A stretch of 64,000 nucleotides of DNA from Nicotiana tabacum (taxonomy: Eukaryota; Streptophyta; Magnoliopsida; Solanales; Solanaceae). Position numbers and translations under genes: made by a program. The stretch spans positions 153,499,436 to 153,563,435 of the forward strand of contig NC_134087.1 of NCBI RefSeq assembly GCF_000715075.1. The letters run 5' to 3'. Numbering within the stretch: position 1 is the stretch's first letter; each line of letters begins with the position of its first letter. The notes under the pieces were generated by a model, which searched no databases, had not been told where the DNA came from, and saw nothing but the letters and a program-made list of their open reading frames with translations. Positions 44,160 to 57,209 of the stretch are shown piece after piece.

Positions 44160-45995
44160 TCATGAGTTAGTCTTAGGAACCCAAACTAGTTTGGGCCCCT
44201 TTCTATAGGCAAAAGGGTGAATCAGATTCTTTTTAGCCCAACCTGACAGCCTATTTTTCCCTTGAACAAATTCTTTATTCTTTTGACTAGCCTTTTCTTT
44301 TGCAATACATTTAGATTTATAGTAACCAGTTTTACCACAATGTGTGCAAATTATGTTCTCAGGAAATGTGAGGTACTTGCTTTTGGGATCCCACTTAGGT
44401 GCAGGGGTCCCGTAGCCAAGTCCTCTTTTATTGCTACTATGGTGTTCATGTAGCCATGAAAGTGCATCAGAGGACCTATTCCATTTACAGGTTCTGTCTA
44501 GCTTGTGCTTAACCTTGTTTAGATCTTTTTTAAAGACTTTTATCTGCTTATCTCTTTTGTACAACTCATCTTTCATTTTTCCTACATTTTCTTCTAATGT
44601 GAGTTGTGTGTGATCAGCTTTCTTTTTACCAGTTCCTAATTTCAATTTAAGATTTTCAGATCTAAGTTCTAGGACGGTTGTATCAAGTTCATGAACTTGG
44701 TTCTTTAACTCAGCATTTTTACTATCACTTTCACTAGCCCTAAGTTCCAGATTTTTGCACTTAGCTTTCAAAATCACACACTCCTTGGACAACTATTCCT
44801 TTTCATTGTTTAGATCCTCAGATTCATCAATGAAATCCAGGAGTAACTCAGATAGCCTTTCTTTAGACAATAATTTAATCTTGTCTTTGAGATGATTTAT
44901 ACTTACCTCAGATTCCTCATCGGATTCTCCAATTGCCATAAGTGTTTGTTCATCTCCATCTTTACCCTCTGAGTGCTCATCTGAGCTTTCTCCCTAGGCA
45001 GCAACCATAGCCTTTGTTTATCCTTTGTTCTTCTTGGGTTGAACTTGTTCTTTCTTCGTGTTCCTTCGTTCAGCTCTTTCCTTCTTCCATTCAATTTCCC
45101 ATTGAGGGCAGTTTTTGATGTGGTGATCAGTTTTTCCACACTTGTAACACCCCTCATTGGTTTATTTTTCAGGAACCCTTGGTTTGTTGTAGCTTCCACT
45201 TCTTGAAGGACCCTTTACTCTCATTAGGTACTTCTTGAAGTCCTTTGTGATCACGGTCATTTCATCTTCCTCTAGATCAACATCTTCAGTGATTCTGAAT
45301 GCCAGGCTCCTTTCCTTCTTGGGTGCATCCATCTTCATGGTTTGCCTTCTAAGTTCATAGGCAGTGAGATTTCCAATTAGCTCATCCAACTTAAGAGTGA
45401 CAATGTTCTTTGATTCCCGAATAGCAGTGATTTTGCTTTCCCAAGAGACTGGCAGAACCCTTGTCAAAATCTTCTCAACTTTGTCTTCTTCAAGAATAAC
45501 CCTTCCAAGAGACTTAAGTTCATTTGTTAGTGAGGTGAACCTTGTATACATCTCCTGGATGGTTTCCCCTTCCTTCATGGTGAAATTCTCATATTGAGAA
45601 TACAACAGTGTTCCTCTAGACCTCTTCACTTGAGGTGTTCCTTCATGAGTCACTTGCAATGTGTCCCAGATTTCCTTAGCAGTGGTACAGCTTTGAATTC
45701 TACTGTATTCGTCTGAACCAAGTCCACACACAAGACATTTCTTGGCCTTAGCATTCTTTTCCCATTTCCTCAAGTCCTCAGCATTGTAGTCAGCTCTTGT
45801 TTTTGGCACATCTACTCCTTCAGCATTCTTTTTCATGGTATCTAGGGGACTATCAGTGACAATGTCCCATAGCTGATAGTCTTCTTCGATGATGTGATCT
45901 CTCATCTTGTTTTTCCACCAAGAATAGTAGTGGCCATTAAAGAGTGGAGGCCTATCAGTGGATTGCCCTTCCTAGTTTTCAGGTGGTGCGCTCAT
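44160..45995 (-). pseudogene. SIRE gag
   Basis: Likely start MSAPPEN at 45993-45995, with a TAG soon after where Trp is expected. The long frame 45905-45162 carries YNAEDLRKWEKNAKAK, then SRIQSCTTAKEIWDTL. The zinc knuckle CYKCGKTDHHIKNC follows a TAA at about 45160, a coiled-coil region (44790-44560) comes next, and then a second knuckle CTHCGKTGYYKSKC in which the usual His is Tyr. The single-base stops look like C-to-T decay. Confidence 0.85.
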
Positions 45996-46037
45996 CTTGA
46001 TCTGTTCCTAAGGTGTTAGCCTCTTCAAGTATAATCT

Positions 46038-46049
46038 GCTCTGATACCA
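46038..46049 (-). other. Primer binding site, initiator tRNA-Met (SIRE)
   Basis: The plus strand reads GCTCTGATACCA, giving TGGTATCAGAGC on minus, two bases inside the LTR. Confidence 0.88.
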
Positions 46050-46051
46050 AT

Positions 46052-46971
46052 TGATGTTTTATGACTTCAATACCACACAAGAGGGGGGGGGGTGATTTGT
46101 GTGGTGACCAATTTTTCGCTTAAACTGATTATGGAAGGACTTGGTTCTTCTATGTGTTTCAACTACTACTGTTGCAGAATAATAAATGTAGAAAGTAAAG
46201 AACACAAGTATTTTTAAGTGGAAAACACCCGGCTCAAAAGGTGAAAAAATACGACCTACTAATCAGTAGGATTTTCCCCAACACTTCACTTAATCACTGA
46301 GCCAAAACAGCATTTACAAAAACTCTTTTGTAAACCTAGGATTAACTCTAATCCCATTGTAGTCCACAGCCTCAACTGTTGCGACAACTTCAAGTTAACT
46401 CTAACTTGAAAACTCTAAGTACCTAATACAATTGCTTCTAGATAAAGCTGAAAGGTACAATATAAAAACACCTATTACAATTGAACTAGAAATACAAGAT
46501 AGACACTTGGAACTGGTTCTTCTATCTGGTTCACGTAGCTTCAGGTTTGCACACTTGAATCACACATGAACTATTTGCTAAAAGCCTTGCTATTTTACTC
46601 TCAATTCACGTTTAACTTCTGGGTTTTTGTGCGACACATGTATGTGAGAACATCCTGCAATTTATAGAGTTAGTAGATAAAGAAGTAACTAGAGTTCTGA
46701 TGCAACTCTTCCTTGGTGGAAGAGTTCTAGTTGATTTCGACTTCTAACTCCTTCCCTATCTTGGATAGTGTTCTCTTTGAGTAAGGACTCCTTCTCATTA
46801 TCAATTATGCAACCTTTTCGATCAGGAGATATTAAATACAACAAGTTAAGCTTATCTCTTTCACGTGCATCCCATATGCGTCTGCCCGTTTTGTGCACCT
46901 GAGGGATGGACCTGGTTCATGTCTAAGTTCCTTTATCAATCTTCAAAACTTAACCTTTACTTGGGCCGGCA
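46052..46971 (-). repeat. 5' LTR of the SIRE element
   Basis: It opens TGATGTTTTATGACTTC and ends GGGCCGGCA next to CCTTT. It contains a TATA-like AATTTATAGAG near 46658-46668 (read on minus). Confidence 0.88.
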
Positions 46972-46976
46972 CCTTT

Positions 46977-47807
46977 CTTCATCAATTAACTTAGAAACTT
47001 TTAAGTTTATATTTCTGTTCGCTTGGAAAGTTTTTTGTATAAAACCATTATTATTCGGAATCCACGAATTAGTTTGCACATTTATCAAACCTTTAGTTAG
47101 CAAATCATGACCCCATAATATACTCTGCCAAATTTAAGACCCAGAAGGTGATGATGACACATTAAAAAAAGCGATATTGGAAAAATATTGACTTTTAATC
47201 ACTCTTGAAAGTAAAGAACCAGGATGCATTAATAATCTCCAGGCTTGTTTAGCTAATAAAGCCATATAAAAAGCTTTTATATCCCTAAATCCTAATCCCC
47301 CTCTAGATTTCGGATCACATAACTCCTCTCATTTCTCATAATATATCTTTCCTTTATCATCTGTTTCTCCCCACCCAAATTTAGCAAAAAGAGTTGTGAT
47401 TTCCTTACATAGACCATCCGGAATTTGGAAGCAAGATAAAGTATATGGAAGGATAGCTGAGAGTACTGACGTAAGTAATACATCTTTTCCTGCAGTACTT
47501 AAAAAGCTACCCTTCCACCCCTTAATTTTAGCCTTAATTCTAGCTTCAATAAACTCCAACATCTTCTTTTGAGCATCTGATGACCGTAGGTAGTCCTAAG
47601 TACATTCTCATCTCATCCCTTTGAAGCCCTAATAAAGAACAAATTTCAGCTTGTTCATCCTCATGTTGTTCCTACTAGAATGAATAGCCGATTTATCTAG
47701 ATTTAACACTTGACTAGAGCTTTGCTCATATTTTCTTAGTATAGCAGACACATTGCTTACATTTATAGCATTAGTTGAATAAAATATGAAAGAGCCATCG
47801 ACAAAAA
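46977..47807 (-). pseudogene. L1 LINE piece 1 (reverse transcriptase)
   Basis: The minus strand reads SFIFYSTNAINVSNVSAILR, then ARIKAKIKGWKGSFLSTAGK, LPYTLSCFQIPDGLCKEITT and [20 protein letters not shown], ending VSKLIDEE at the SIRE insertion. This is the RT finger-to-thumb part of a plant L1. The catalytic box reads FVDGS (47794-47802) where FADDS is expected, so one catalytic Asp is lost. The 5' side is cut at 47808 by an LTR. Confidence 0.85.
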
Positions 47808-48190
47808 TGTCACGACCCCATTTTTCCACCTTAGGATGTCATGATGACACCTAGTTTCTAAGATTAGGTAAGCCTAACATTCATGAATACTTATTGGAAT
47901 TTAACAACTAAGATAACAAGATAATTCAAAAGAAAACTCATAATAAATCCGTAACAGAACATCTATAACAAAACTCTCGAAATCGGTAGAACTAAGTCAT
48001 AAGCTCTACACGAGTACACTGTGAAATTACTAGTACAACATTGTCTAGATAAAGAGTAAACAATAGTAAAGTAAGATCAGAAGGAGACTCCGAGGCATGC
48101 AGACGCCGGGCAAGTATACCTTGAAGTCTCCGAACTGAATGATCCACTCACTGATGCCTAGCCTGAGTCGAGGTACCTTGAGGTAGCGAG
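47808..48190 (-). repeat. Tekay-type LTR fragment (3' end)
   Basis: Begins TGTCACGACCCC and, read on minus, ends in '...atggggtcgtgaca'. It includes 'cggagacttcaaggtatac', close to element C's LTR ('tggagacttcaaggtagc'). It passes without clear edge into plus-oriented LTR sequence near 48190. Confidence 0.6.
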
Positions 48191-50030
48191 CAAGTTTGTA
48201 TGATGTTATTACACTTATGTGCATATTCGATTTTGAGCTCGAGGGACTCGTGTGAATTTCGGGTACCTTACGGACTGATTTGGAACTGCTGGTGCCTAGG
48301 AGGTATTGATGTCCATTTGCAGGTCTCGCATTTGTAAGAACCTGATCGCAATTGCGCGCCTCACATTTGCGATGTCAGGCTTACAAATGCGAAGTAGGAA
48401 CTGGGGGTTGGGGTTCGCATTTGCGAACAAACATTCGCTTTTGCAATCTAGTCTGGGATCGCTTTTGCGATCTATACGTCGCATTTGTGACTCTATGTTG
48501 AGTTGGGCAGCTTCACATTTGCGAAGTTTTGACTGCATTTACAAGGAGGTGCCCTTCATAAATGCGAAGTTTATGTCGCATTTGCGACTTCTGTAGGCCT
48601 GATGCATTGATCCCATTTGCAATTGGTGTTTCACATTTGCAGACATCGCAATTGCTAACAAGAGTTCACAATTGCGACGTATGCAGCTGGGTAAAAGAGG
48701 GAAAAATCGAGACTTAGCTCATTTTACATCATTCCTCAACCCTAAACACTCTAGATTCTTCCCAAAATTATTGGTAAGCAACTTTAACTAGTTTTTGATC
48801 AATTTCCATTACTTTTCATTAACTTTTAACTTCAAATCTATGAATTTCATGGTAGAAATTAGTGGTTTTGGGTAGAATTTAGGAATTTTCTAAAATTGAG
48901 ATTTCGACTCCAAATTGAGGTCCAATTTCAAAACAAATCACGTAATCGAGCTTATGGGTGAATGGGTAATCGGGATTTGATCCGAATATCAGGTTTTGAC
49001 CAAGCGGGTCTGGGGTTGACTTTTGTTGACCTTTTCAATTTAGCTAAAGATGGAACCTTTTTCATTCGGGGGTAGTTTCTAAAGCTTATTTTGAATTATT
49101 TGAATGATAATTGGTTAGATTCGGTTGTTATGGAGTCTTGATTGAAAGGAAAAGTCATGGTTGATTATTGATTTAGTTGCGGAAAGAGGTAAGGGTCGTA
49201 TTTAACTTTGACTTGAGGGAATTAGGACTTGTATGGTCTATTTGTTACGTGAACTATGTGTGGGGCCACTGTATATGTGAGGTGATGAGTGCATATGTGT
49301 TGTCATGGGTTCAAGCATGCGAGTTAGGCTATTTACATTTATGTCATCATTTATTTTATGTTATATCTCATTACATGCTTTGATTGTTATGCCTTATTCG
49401 TTATCTATCATTTAATTGTTACCTGTTTCGATTTATTTATTTCTTGCTCAATATCTACTTACCTGATATATGTTTCTACCTGTATTTAATTGTGTATCTT
49501 CATTTCCTTATGTCTTTACTTGCCTTTATTATCTTTACATTACTTGTTGCACTTTATTATGTTATATCCGATTGTGTGAGTCCTTTAGCTATTCTTTATT
49601 AATTAATTATTGAGGTTTATGAATATGAAGTATTGGTTATTCTCTGTTTGTACTAGTAGTTCCTTGATGTTCTATACGCTTTAATTCATTTTGTGCTGAG
49701 ATTATGAAATTTGGTTGTGTTGAGTTGTTCTTGGAGTCTCCTTATGCTTTATTTACCGTTACCATGTTTCAAACAGTTGTATTTCATTTTAGACTCTATT
49801 TGATGTATTCTAGTTGTTTATGTACTTATGACTCCGAATTTATGGGATTAATATAGATTGCATTACTTATATAGTTATTCCATGTATTTTAGAGTTTAAT
49901 CGTTAATTATCATTATTTTACTTTTAAATTGTTAAAATTAGTTAATTCTTTAGTTAACGTTGGCTTGCCTAACAATAAGATATTAGGCGCCATCACGAAC
50001 TTGTGGTTGGAATTTTGGACCGTGACAAGT

Positions 50031-50042
50031 TGGTATCAGAGC
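50031..50042 (+). other. Primer binding site, initiator tRNA-Met (fragment D)
   Basis: TGGTATCAGAGC, three bases after the LTR end. Confidence 0.85.
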
Positions 50043-50228
50043 ACTAGGTTGCGTAGGTCTGACGAGTCATTAGCAAGCTTAGTAGATTCTAGAGGATTGG
50101 TGCAGAAACGTCTGTGCTTATTTTCTAGAGGCTATAGGGCTTTGGGAAATGTCACTTCTTTTTTTCTCTATCGTGCGATTTTATTCTATCTCTAAAGTTT
50201 AAATCATTCTATTATTGTTCTCTCACTG

Positions 50229-50885
50229 ATGATGAGGAAACCTACATCATCCACCGCCGATCAAGAGCCGGAGCCCCAGGTTGCAACCACTACCAGGGGT
50301 AGAGGCCGAAGCCGAGGTAGAGCCAAAGGTAGAGGTAGAGCTCAGCCTAAAGCATGCGCATAAGCACATATAGCAAAGCCTTAGATCAAGTAAGAGGAGG
50401 AAATCCCCATTCAGACGGTTCCAATTGGACCGACTTAGGTCTCTAAGGGGTTCATTGCCACCCCCGTAGATGCTCTAGTCTGCCTGGTCAGTCTTATGGA
50501 GAGCCTGGCCCAGGCTGGTATATTTTCTGTAGCACCAGGCGTCTCTCAGGCAAGGGGAGGAGCCCATACTTCTGCTACTCACACTCTAGAGCTGGTGGCT
50601 CACGGATATTAGACTTTAGCAGTTCCAACAGTTGGAGCAGTTTAGCCTATTATTGCTACATAGTCCATGGAAGGTCCCGCAATGTCATCAGAAGGACTGA
50701 AGAGGTTGGACAGGTTCACCAAGCTATTTACTTTTCATTTTGGTGGTACAACTTCTGAGGATCCTCAGGATTTCTTAGACCGTTTCCATGAGGTACTGCA
50801 CAACATGGGTATAGTGGGGTCCAATGGAGTCGACTTCGTAGTGTTTCAGATGCATGGCTCTGCCAAGAGGTGGTGGTAGGAGTAT
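50229..50885 (+). pseudogene. gag N-terminal part of fragment D
   Basis: Translation from ATG 50229 gives MMRKPTSSTADQEPEPQ and an Arg/Gly-rich stretch (TTRGRGRSRGRAKGRGRA), then several stops. An open frame from 50667 reads LDRFTKLFTFHFGGTTSEDP and DFVVFQMHGSAKRWW. This is the retrotransposon gag domain of chromoviruses, cut off at 50885. Confidence 0.7.
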
Positions 50886-52505
50886 TTATCAAATGGCACG
50901 GCAACACCCTTCATGCATTTATCTCTTCCTTACCAAGCATACATATAACAATACCAACCAGGTGAAAGAAATGCCAATAATAGTGACAACGAAGTGGGAA
51001 ATATATAGATAGTAATAACGAACAAGGCAGAGTATATGGACAATGGTAACAGACTAGGTTGGAGGCACAGAAGTAATGATAGCAATTAAGATAGGAGAAC
51101 ATAAATTTCACTAACTAACATGGTAGAAGGCCTACACGAAAGTACAACAAATGAGAAAAGGCATAGACGTAGATATAACAAACAAGAAGGAAAAGCATGA
51201 TCTTGATAAGCTAAACAGATAGAAGGCATGGATAGTACATCAATAATTGAGGTAGAGGAAAAAGATGGAACAACAACGACAAGTCATATAGAAAACATAG
51301 TTGCAACAATAATAACTCAAGATAAAGGCATAAACATATACCCAAGGAATATCACAATATAATGCATGTATCTCATCCTCGCCTGCACGAAAACACCCTT
51401 CGTCCTATGAACACATGATAATATAAATAAAAAAAAATGGCACGACATCACCCTTCATGATTTGCGCTATTCCTCACATGATAATATATATGAAATGACA
51501 TGGCATAATCCTTCGTGCATAATGATGTATATGAAATGGCATGGCATCACCCTTCGTACTTTACACTCTTCCTCACATGATAATTTATATGCAATGGAAC
51601 GACATCATTCTTCATGCTTTACACTCTTCCTCACCAAGCATATGTATATCAATAACAAGCAAGGTAGAAATCATGAATAACATCAAGAAGAATGGTTAAG
51701 CAAATACAGCAAATAAACATCAATCACAACTCTTAAGCCAACAACAATCCAATAAACCTCAAGAACCTTATTGTTCAATTATCTCAACAAATCTCAAAAG
51801 TGATATTCAACTCAAGTATGGAATCCAAATATCTCATGAACAACGGTCGTAGCGATGTATTTGTCATTACGTAAAGTGATGAGCGATTTAGCACATCAAT
51901 AATTTCACAAAAAGTCCGTCAAATTTTAATCAAGTTATAATAAGCTAAATCATGGTTTCTAGCATTTAACTTCATATTCATATTAATATAAAAGTCAAGT
52001 AAAACATGAAGCAAGAAAGTCACATATTCTAACAAGGCACAAAGAACCGTATCATCTATCCTCAACATGGATAACCCTAGCACATGCATATACGGTTGTC
52101 ACCACATATATGCATCACCCTCGCATGTAGCAAACAATATCATTTTATTAGGAAACATTCCCCCAACAAAGCTACGAAAGACACTTACCTCATTCTGAAA
52201 TAATTTAACCAATACCGTCTTCAATAGAAATAATCCTCAAAACGATAATAACCTAGTCAATTATTATCTAACAAAGTCAAATAATGCTAAAGGAAACATC
52301 CCCAATCAATAAAAGTTCAATCTTGGCCAAAATCACAAACTCAACCCTAGGCCCGCTTGGTCAAAACCTATAATTCTGACCAAAACAGGATTACCCATTC
52401 ACTCCAAGCCCCGATACGCAACTTGTTTTGAAATCCCACCTTAATTTGGGGTTTAGATCACAATTTTACAAAATCCCCAAATTCTACCCAAATTTCCCAA
52501 TTTCT
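50886..52505 (-). repeat. Tekay-type LTR fragment, inverted relative to D
   Basis: Read on minus it parallels the D LTR: 'gggtagaatttggggatttt', 'gaatgggtaatcctg' and 'gttttgaccaagcgggcct' match D at 48870-49010. It ends where element C begins at 52506. The minor open frames in it are not genes. Confidence 0.7.
51375..51650. repeat. Tandem repeats of about 60 bp inside the LTR
   Basis: Words such as CATCACCCTTC(G/A)T, CACTCTTCCTCACATGATAA and ATATATGAAATG(A/G)CA recur about five times with variation. A lone related copy lies at 50893-50935. Confidence 0.65.
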
Positions 52506-55500
52506 TGTAACGATTTAGCTAGTTGTTTTAAGTATTGTAGCCCTGTTCGCCCATATATTGCTTATTCTATGTTTATTTATGGCTATGTGACTTGCTGGGG
52601 TAGTTTATTTTGTTCTAGGGTTGTTTCGGAGTGAATTGCGACACTTAGTCCTAAAGTTGGAGCCTTAAGTTAAAAAAGTTGACCGGATGTTGATTTATGT
52701 GTAACCGACTCCAGAGTGGAGTTTTGATGGTCCTGATAGCTTTGTGCAGTAATTTTGGACTTAGGAGTATGTTTGGATACTGATTTGGAGGTCCGTAGGT
52801 CATTTTGACTTGAATTGGCGAAAGCTGGAAAGTTGATAATTTTGACCGAGAGTTGACTTTGTTGATCTGGTTCGAATTTTGGTTCTAGAAGTTGTAATAG
52901 GCCCGCTGTATCATTTATGACTTGTATGCAAAATTTGAGGTCAATCGGAGCTGGTTTGGTATGTTTCGGCATTAGTTCTAGAAATTGGAAGTTCAATAGT
53001 TCATTAGGCTTGAATTGAGGTGCAATTTGTGATTTTGATGTTGTTTGATATGATTTAAGGCTTTGACTAAGTTTGTATCGTGTTTTAGGACCTGTTGGTA
53101 TGTTTGGATGGGGTCCCGGGAGCCTCAGGTGTGATTCAGATCAAGTTCGACTTCATTTTGGACTTTGTGGACTGCTGATTTTTTTGTATCTGGTATCCTT
53201 ATACGCGTTCACGAGGGAAGGGTCGCGATCGCGAAGAGTCTTTGGGTGACTGGTGAAATTTTTACATCGCGTTCGCGAAGGTTATGGTAGGTTGTATATC
53301 GCGAACATGTGATGCATGTTGCATTTGTATATAACGGTGGCAAGGCCCAGGGGTGGCAGACATTAATTCATCGCGATCACGAGTCCTGGATCGCGATCAC
53401 GAAGCTTTGGTCATCGTGTTCGTGACTACTCTGTTGCGTTCGTGTAGGAGGATTTGTCAGCAGAGAATTTTTGTGCTTCACGAATGCGAGGCTTTTCCGC
53501 ATTTGCGAAGGAGGAGCACCTGGATAGATTAAAAAAAAACAAATCGAGGGTTAAAGTATTATTTTTATATTTTGAGTTATAGAGCTTGGTTTTGGGCGAT
53601 TTTGGAGGGGATTTTCATGTTGTAGATAGAGGTAAGTGTTTCTGACTCGGATTTGTTCATTTATCATGATTTAATCCTTATTTTTGTCGTTTATTTAGTG
53701 AATTAAAGTGAAGAAATGGGGGCTTTGGTGCAAACTTTTCAAAAATGAAAAAAAAATTAGAGGTTTGAAGGTCGATTTGAGGTCGGAATGGGATGATTTT
53801 CGTATGGTTGGACTCATAATCGAATGAGTGTCCGAAATTTGTGAATTTTATTGGGTTCCGATGTGCGGGACTAGGGTTGACCTTTTGGGTTAACTTTATG
53901 ATTTCGATAATGATAGAACCTTTATTGTTTGAAGTTGTTTCCTATAATATTATTTGTTGATATTGAGTTGTTTGTGACTAAATTCGAGTCGTTTGGAGAC
54001 CGATACGCACGAGAAGGTCTTGTTGGAGTTGTGATTTCCACATTTTGAGGTAAGTAACACTTCTAAACTTGAAACTGAGGGTATAAATCCATAGAAAATG
54101 TGTTATGTGGTTTGTGTTGAAGTGACACACATGCTAGGTGATGGGCGTGTGGGCATACACCATGGTAATCATGATCAGGATGGATTTCTTGTATTGTGTA
54201 GATATCAAGTCATGTTTTATCCGTGTAATTTCTACGTGTTAGAGTAATTGAGCTGTGATTCATGTTAGAAATTATATTTATGCTATATGCTTATTTGATG
54301 GATACCTACTGAGGCTATTTCTGCTATTTTGAAATATATGCTTTAACTGTAGTTATGTACTCAGTCATGACCCTTCATTTGCATATCATATCTCAATCTC
54401 TGGTACTATTCACTATTACATCACACATTATTATTAATTGGTCTGAGTAGGATGAGGTTGTGAGCCTTGAGACTTGAGAGATTGATGTTGGGCCTCAGAG
54501 CTGAGTTGTGAGTGTTATTGTGGATTGGGATGCACACCATAGCAGGCATTATTGACTTATTTATTGTTGTGGATGGGGTTGCATGCCGTAGAAGGCCTTA
54601 TAGGCGTTATATTAGCACTTGGGTAGGATCCGCCCTACTGAGTGTGACATACTAGTAGTGAGCGCGGGCACAATGATATCTACATGTGCTTTGGTGAGGG
54701 GCATTGATGTCAGACACCCGTACAGTCCTAAGTAATTGTGTGTTTGATGAGTGGGTAATTGAGATAGTCAGATTGAGTACCCTGAGAGTATGAGTACCTG
54801 GGAATGTCACTATGATACATTACATTTGACATGTAGACATAGAGATGCAACATTCCTCATTCTAGGCGCACTTGACATATTTTATCAGTATTGGGCTTTA
54901 ATTGTTGAACTTGAAAGCATGTATAATTTATGTACCCTGAACGAGCTTATTATGGAATTTCTCTGAGTTATTTATTGTCATTGTCATTATCTTACCTGTG
55001 TTATCTTTATATTGGTTCTGACGATATCCTTCTAAGTTTGTCATTGCTTTTAGCCCAAGGTTAGTCCTGTTACTTATTGAGTACATTTGGTCGATTGTAC
55101 TCATAGTACATTCTACACATTGTGTGCAGATCCAAATACATTTGAATGCAGTGATTGCTAGATCATTGCCAGTACTTGCTTGGAGACTTCAAGGTAGCTG
55201 TTATGGCGTCCGCAGACCTTGAATCTCTTTCCTTTTATTTGCTTCAGTACTGTTCTATTATTCAGATAGTTGTACTAGTGTTTTGGCTTATGTTGATACT
55301 TAGTAGTGCTCATGTACTCGTTGACACCAGATTTTGGGATGGTTGTACTAGAGTTTCAGTTACTTTTATCATATATCTATGAGATTTTCTGCTGTTGAGT
55401 TTATTAAAGCATTTTCCATTCAATTGTTTAGCTATTATGTGATTGTCGGCATGCCTAGCAAGTGTGTTAGGTGCCATCATGACAGGTTGGGTTTTGGGTC

Positions 55501-55506
55501 ATGACA
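52506..55506 (+). repeat. 5' LTR of element C (3001 bp)
   Basis: It begins TGTAACGATTTAGCTAG and ends GGGTCATGACA. It is homologous along its length to the solo LTR at 23611-26601 in the opposite orientation. It holds GCGTTCGCGAAGG-type word clusters at 53200-53510. The open frame at 55155 is LTR sequence, not a gene. Confidence 0.85.
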
Positions 55507-55509
55507 AGT

Positions 55510-55521
55510 TGGTAACAGAGC
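55510..55521 (+). other. Primer binding site, initiator tRNA-Met type (element C)
   Basis: TGGTAACAGAGC, one base off the standard TGGTATCAGAGC, three bases after the LTR. Confidence 0.75.
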
Positions 55522-55706
55522 ACTAGGTTACTTAGGTCTCACAAGTCATGAGAAAATTTAGTAGAATCTTGCAGATCGGTATAAAGATGTCTGTACTTAA
55601 CTTTGAGAGGCTACTGAATCGATAGGAAACTTCACTTTCTTGTATTCTCGCCGTTTGGATTTGTTATTTACGGAATCTAAACTTCTATTCTTCTATTATC
55701 TCATAG

Positions 55707-57010
55707 ATGGTGAGGACACATGCGACGTATCAGGTGGACGACCACTAGTGCCACCATCTAGGGCCATGAGAGGCCGGGAACACAGCAGAGCCTGAGGTGC
55801 GGCTCATACTACAGCTAGAGAAGCACCTATGGAGCCACCAGTTGCTCCAGCCAAGGAGCAGATACCAGATGTTGAGCCGGTGGGACCAGCTCAGGCACCA
55901 GTTGTGCCCATTCTGATTCCAGGCCTTTAGGAGGCTTTGGCCTAGATTATGACTGTATGCACGAGCCTTGCTCAGGCGGTATCAGTTTTGGCTGCACCAG
56001 CCACTTCACAGGTCGGGAGAGGTGCTCAGACTCCTGCCACCTTATTCTAGAGTAGGTAGCTCAAGGACTCCAGACACCAGGGGTACTGACACCCTATCGA
56101 TTGTAGCTGCCCAGTCCTAGTTGGCCCACCTATGAGGGATGAGGAGTAGAAGAGACTAGAGCGGTTTGGGAGGTTCAAGCCTCCAAAGTTCAGTGGGGCA
56201 GAGTCAGAGGATGCTCAAGATTTTATAGACAGGTGCCATGGGATTTTTCGCACAACGAGTATTTTTAGCTAACATGGGCAGCCTACAGATAGTGGGAGGC
56301 CTATGAGTTGGGCAGGCCAGCTGATGCAGTACCACTTACATGGCATGATTTCTCGCTTCTATTCTTAGAGAAGTTTGTTCCACAGACTCTTAGGGAGGAG
56401 TTGCGTAGGCAGTTTGAGTAGCTACGCCAGGAGGGTATGTCAGTGACTCAGTATGAGATGAGATTTTTAGAGTTGGATCGTCACACAGTTTGGTTGGTTC
56501 CCACTGAGAGAGAGAGGATTAAGAGGTTCATTGATGGCCTCAACTATGGATTACACTTCATTATGGCTCGGGAGATTACGATGGGTGTGAGGTTTGATGA
56601 GGTGGTTGATATTGCTAGACATGTGGAGCTGGTTCGAAGTCAGGAGCATGAGGAGAGGGAGGCCAAGAGGCCTCATAGTTCTGGTGGTTTCAGCAGTACC
56701 TCATCTAGAGGACAGTCCCATCATAGTAGGGGTCGTCCTTATACACCCGCTCAAATGGCTCATCTGCTTCATCGTGGTGCATCAGCTAGTCATGGTTCAT
56801 ACACTGCTCGTCTGGGTCAGCCATCTTTCAGTGCTCTCCCAGCTTAGAGTTCATCCTATTTTTTATCAGTTCAGGGTTCATCAGTACCTGGTTCTTCTAG
56901 TCGTTATTCTGGTTCTCGGGGTCCGATACAGTCCTCGCCGCCATTATCGGATTGAGGTTGCTTCGAGTGTGGAGAATTGGGGCATGTGAGGAGGTATGGT
57001 CCCTTCCTTA
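55707..57010 (+). pseudogene. gag of element C
   Basis: It starts MVRTHATYQVDD at 55707 and frameshifts early. The best frame (56437-56847) reads MSVTQYEMRFLELDRHTVWL and GLNYGLHFIMAREITMGVRF. The nucleocapsid knuckle CFECGELGHVRRY (56959-57000) has Tyr where the last Cys should be. Confidence 0.75.
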
Positions 57011-57209
57011 TAGGAGGTCCAATTCAGCACAGAGGTTAGGCTATGAGTTCCGCACCACTTACTTCACAACCTGCTCAGCTAGCTCGCGGTGGGACTTAGG
57101 CAGTTCGAGTTCGCCCTAGATGAAGAGGTCGATCAAGAGGTGGTTAGGCTTAATGCTATTCTTTGCCCTCCAGGCCAGAGGCTGTTGCTTCAAACACAGT
57201 GATAATATA

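Larger units (their letters stand above)
39460..46971 (-). mobile_element. Ty1/copia SIRE/Maximus-type element, internally deleted
   Basis: Two LTRs (39460-40377, 46052-46971) are bounded by the exact duplication CCTTT (39455-39459, 46972-46976). On the minus strand follow an initiator-Met primer site, gag, protease, integrase, a linker, the C-terminal RT/RNase H and an env-like third ORF. The catalytic middle of RT and the end of integrase are deleted, so it could not move by itself. It is inserted in the L1 LINE. Confidence 0.9.
48191..50885 (+). mobile_element. Truncated Tekay/Del-type gypsy fragment D
   Basis: A plus-oriented LTR (start eroded, end ACCGTGACA at 50027) is followed by an initiator-Met primer site and a broken gag, then an abrupt switch to inverted LTR sequence at about 50886. 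The LTR carries clusters of CGCATTTGCGA-type words at 48320-48680. Confidence 0.7.

Noticed and set aside
49177..50195. Three plus-strand open frames before fragment D gag
   Set aside because: They are in LTR sequence and across the primer site, with no protein family match.
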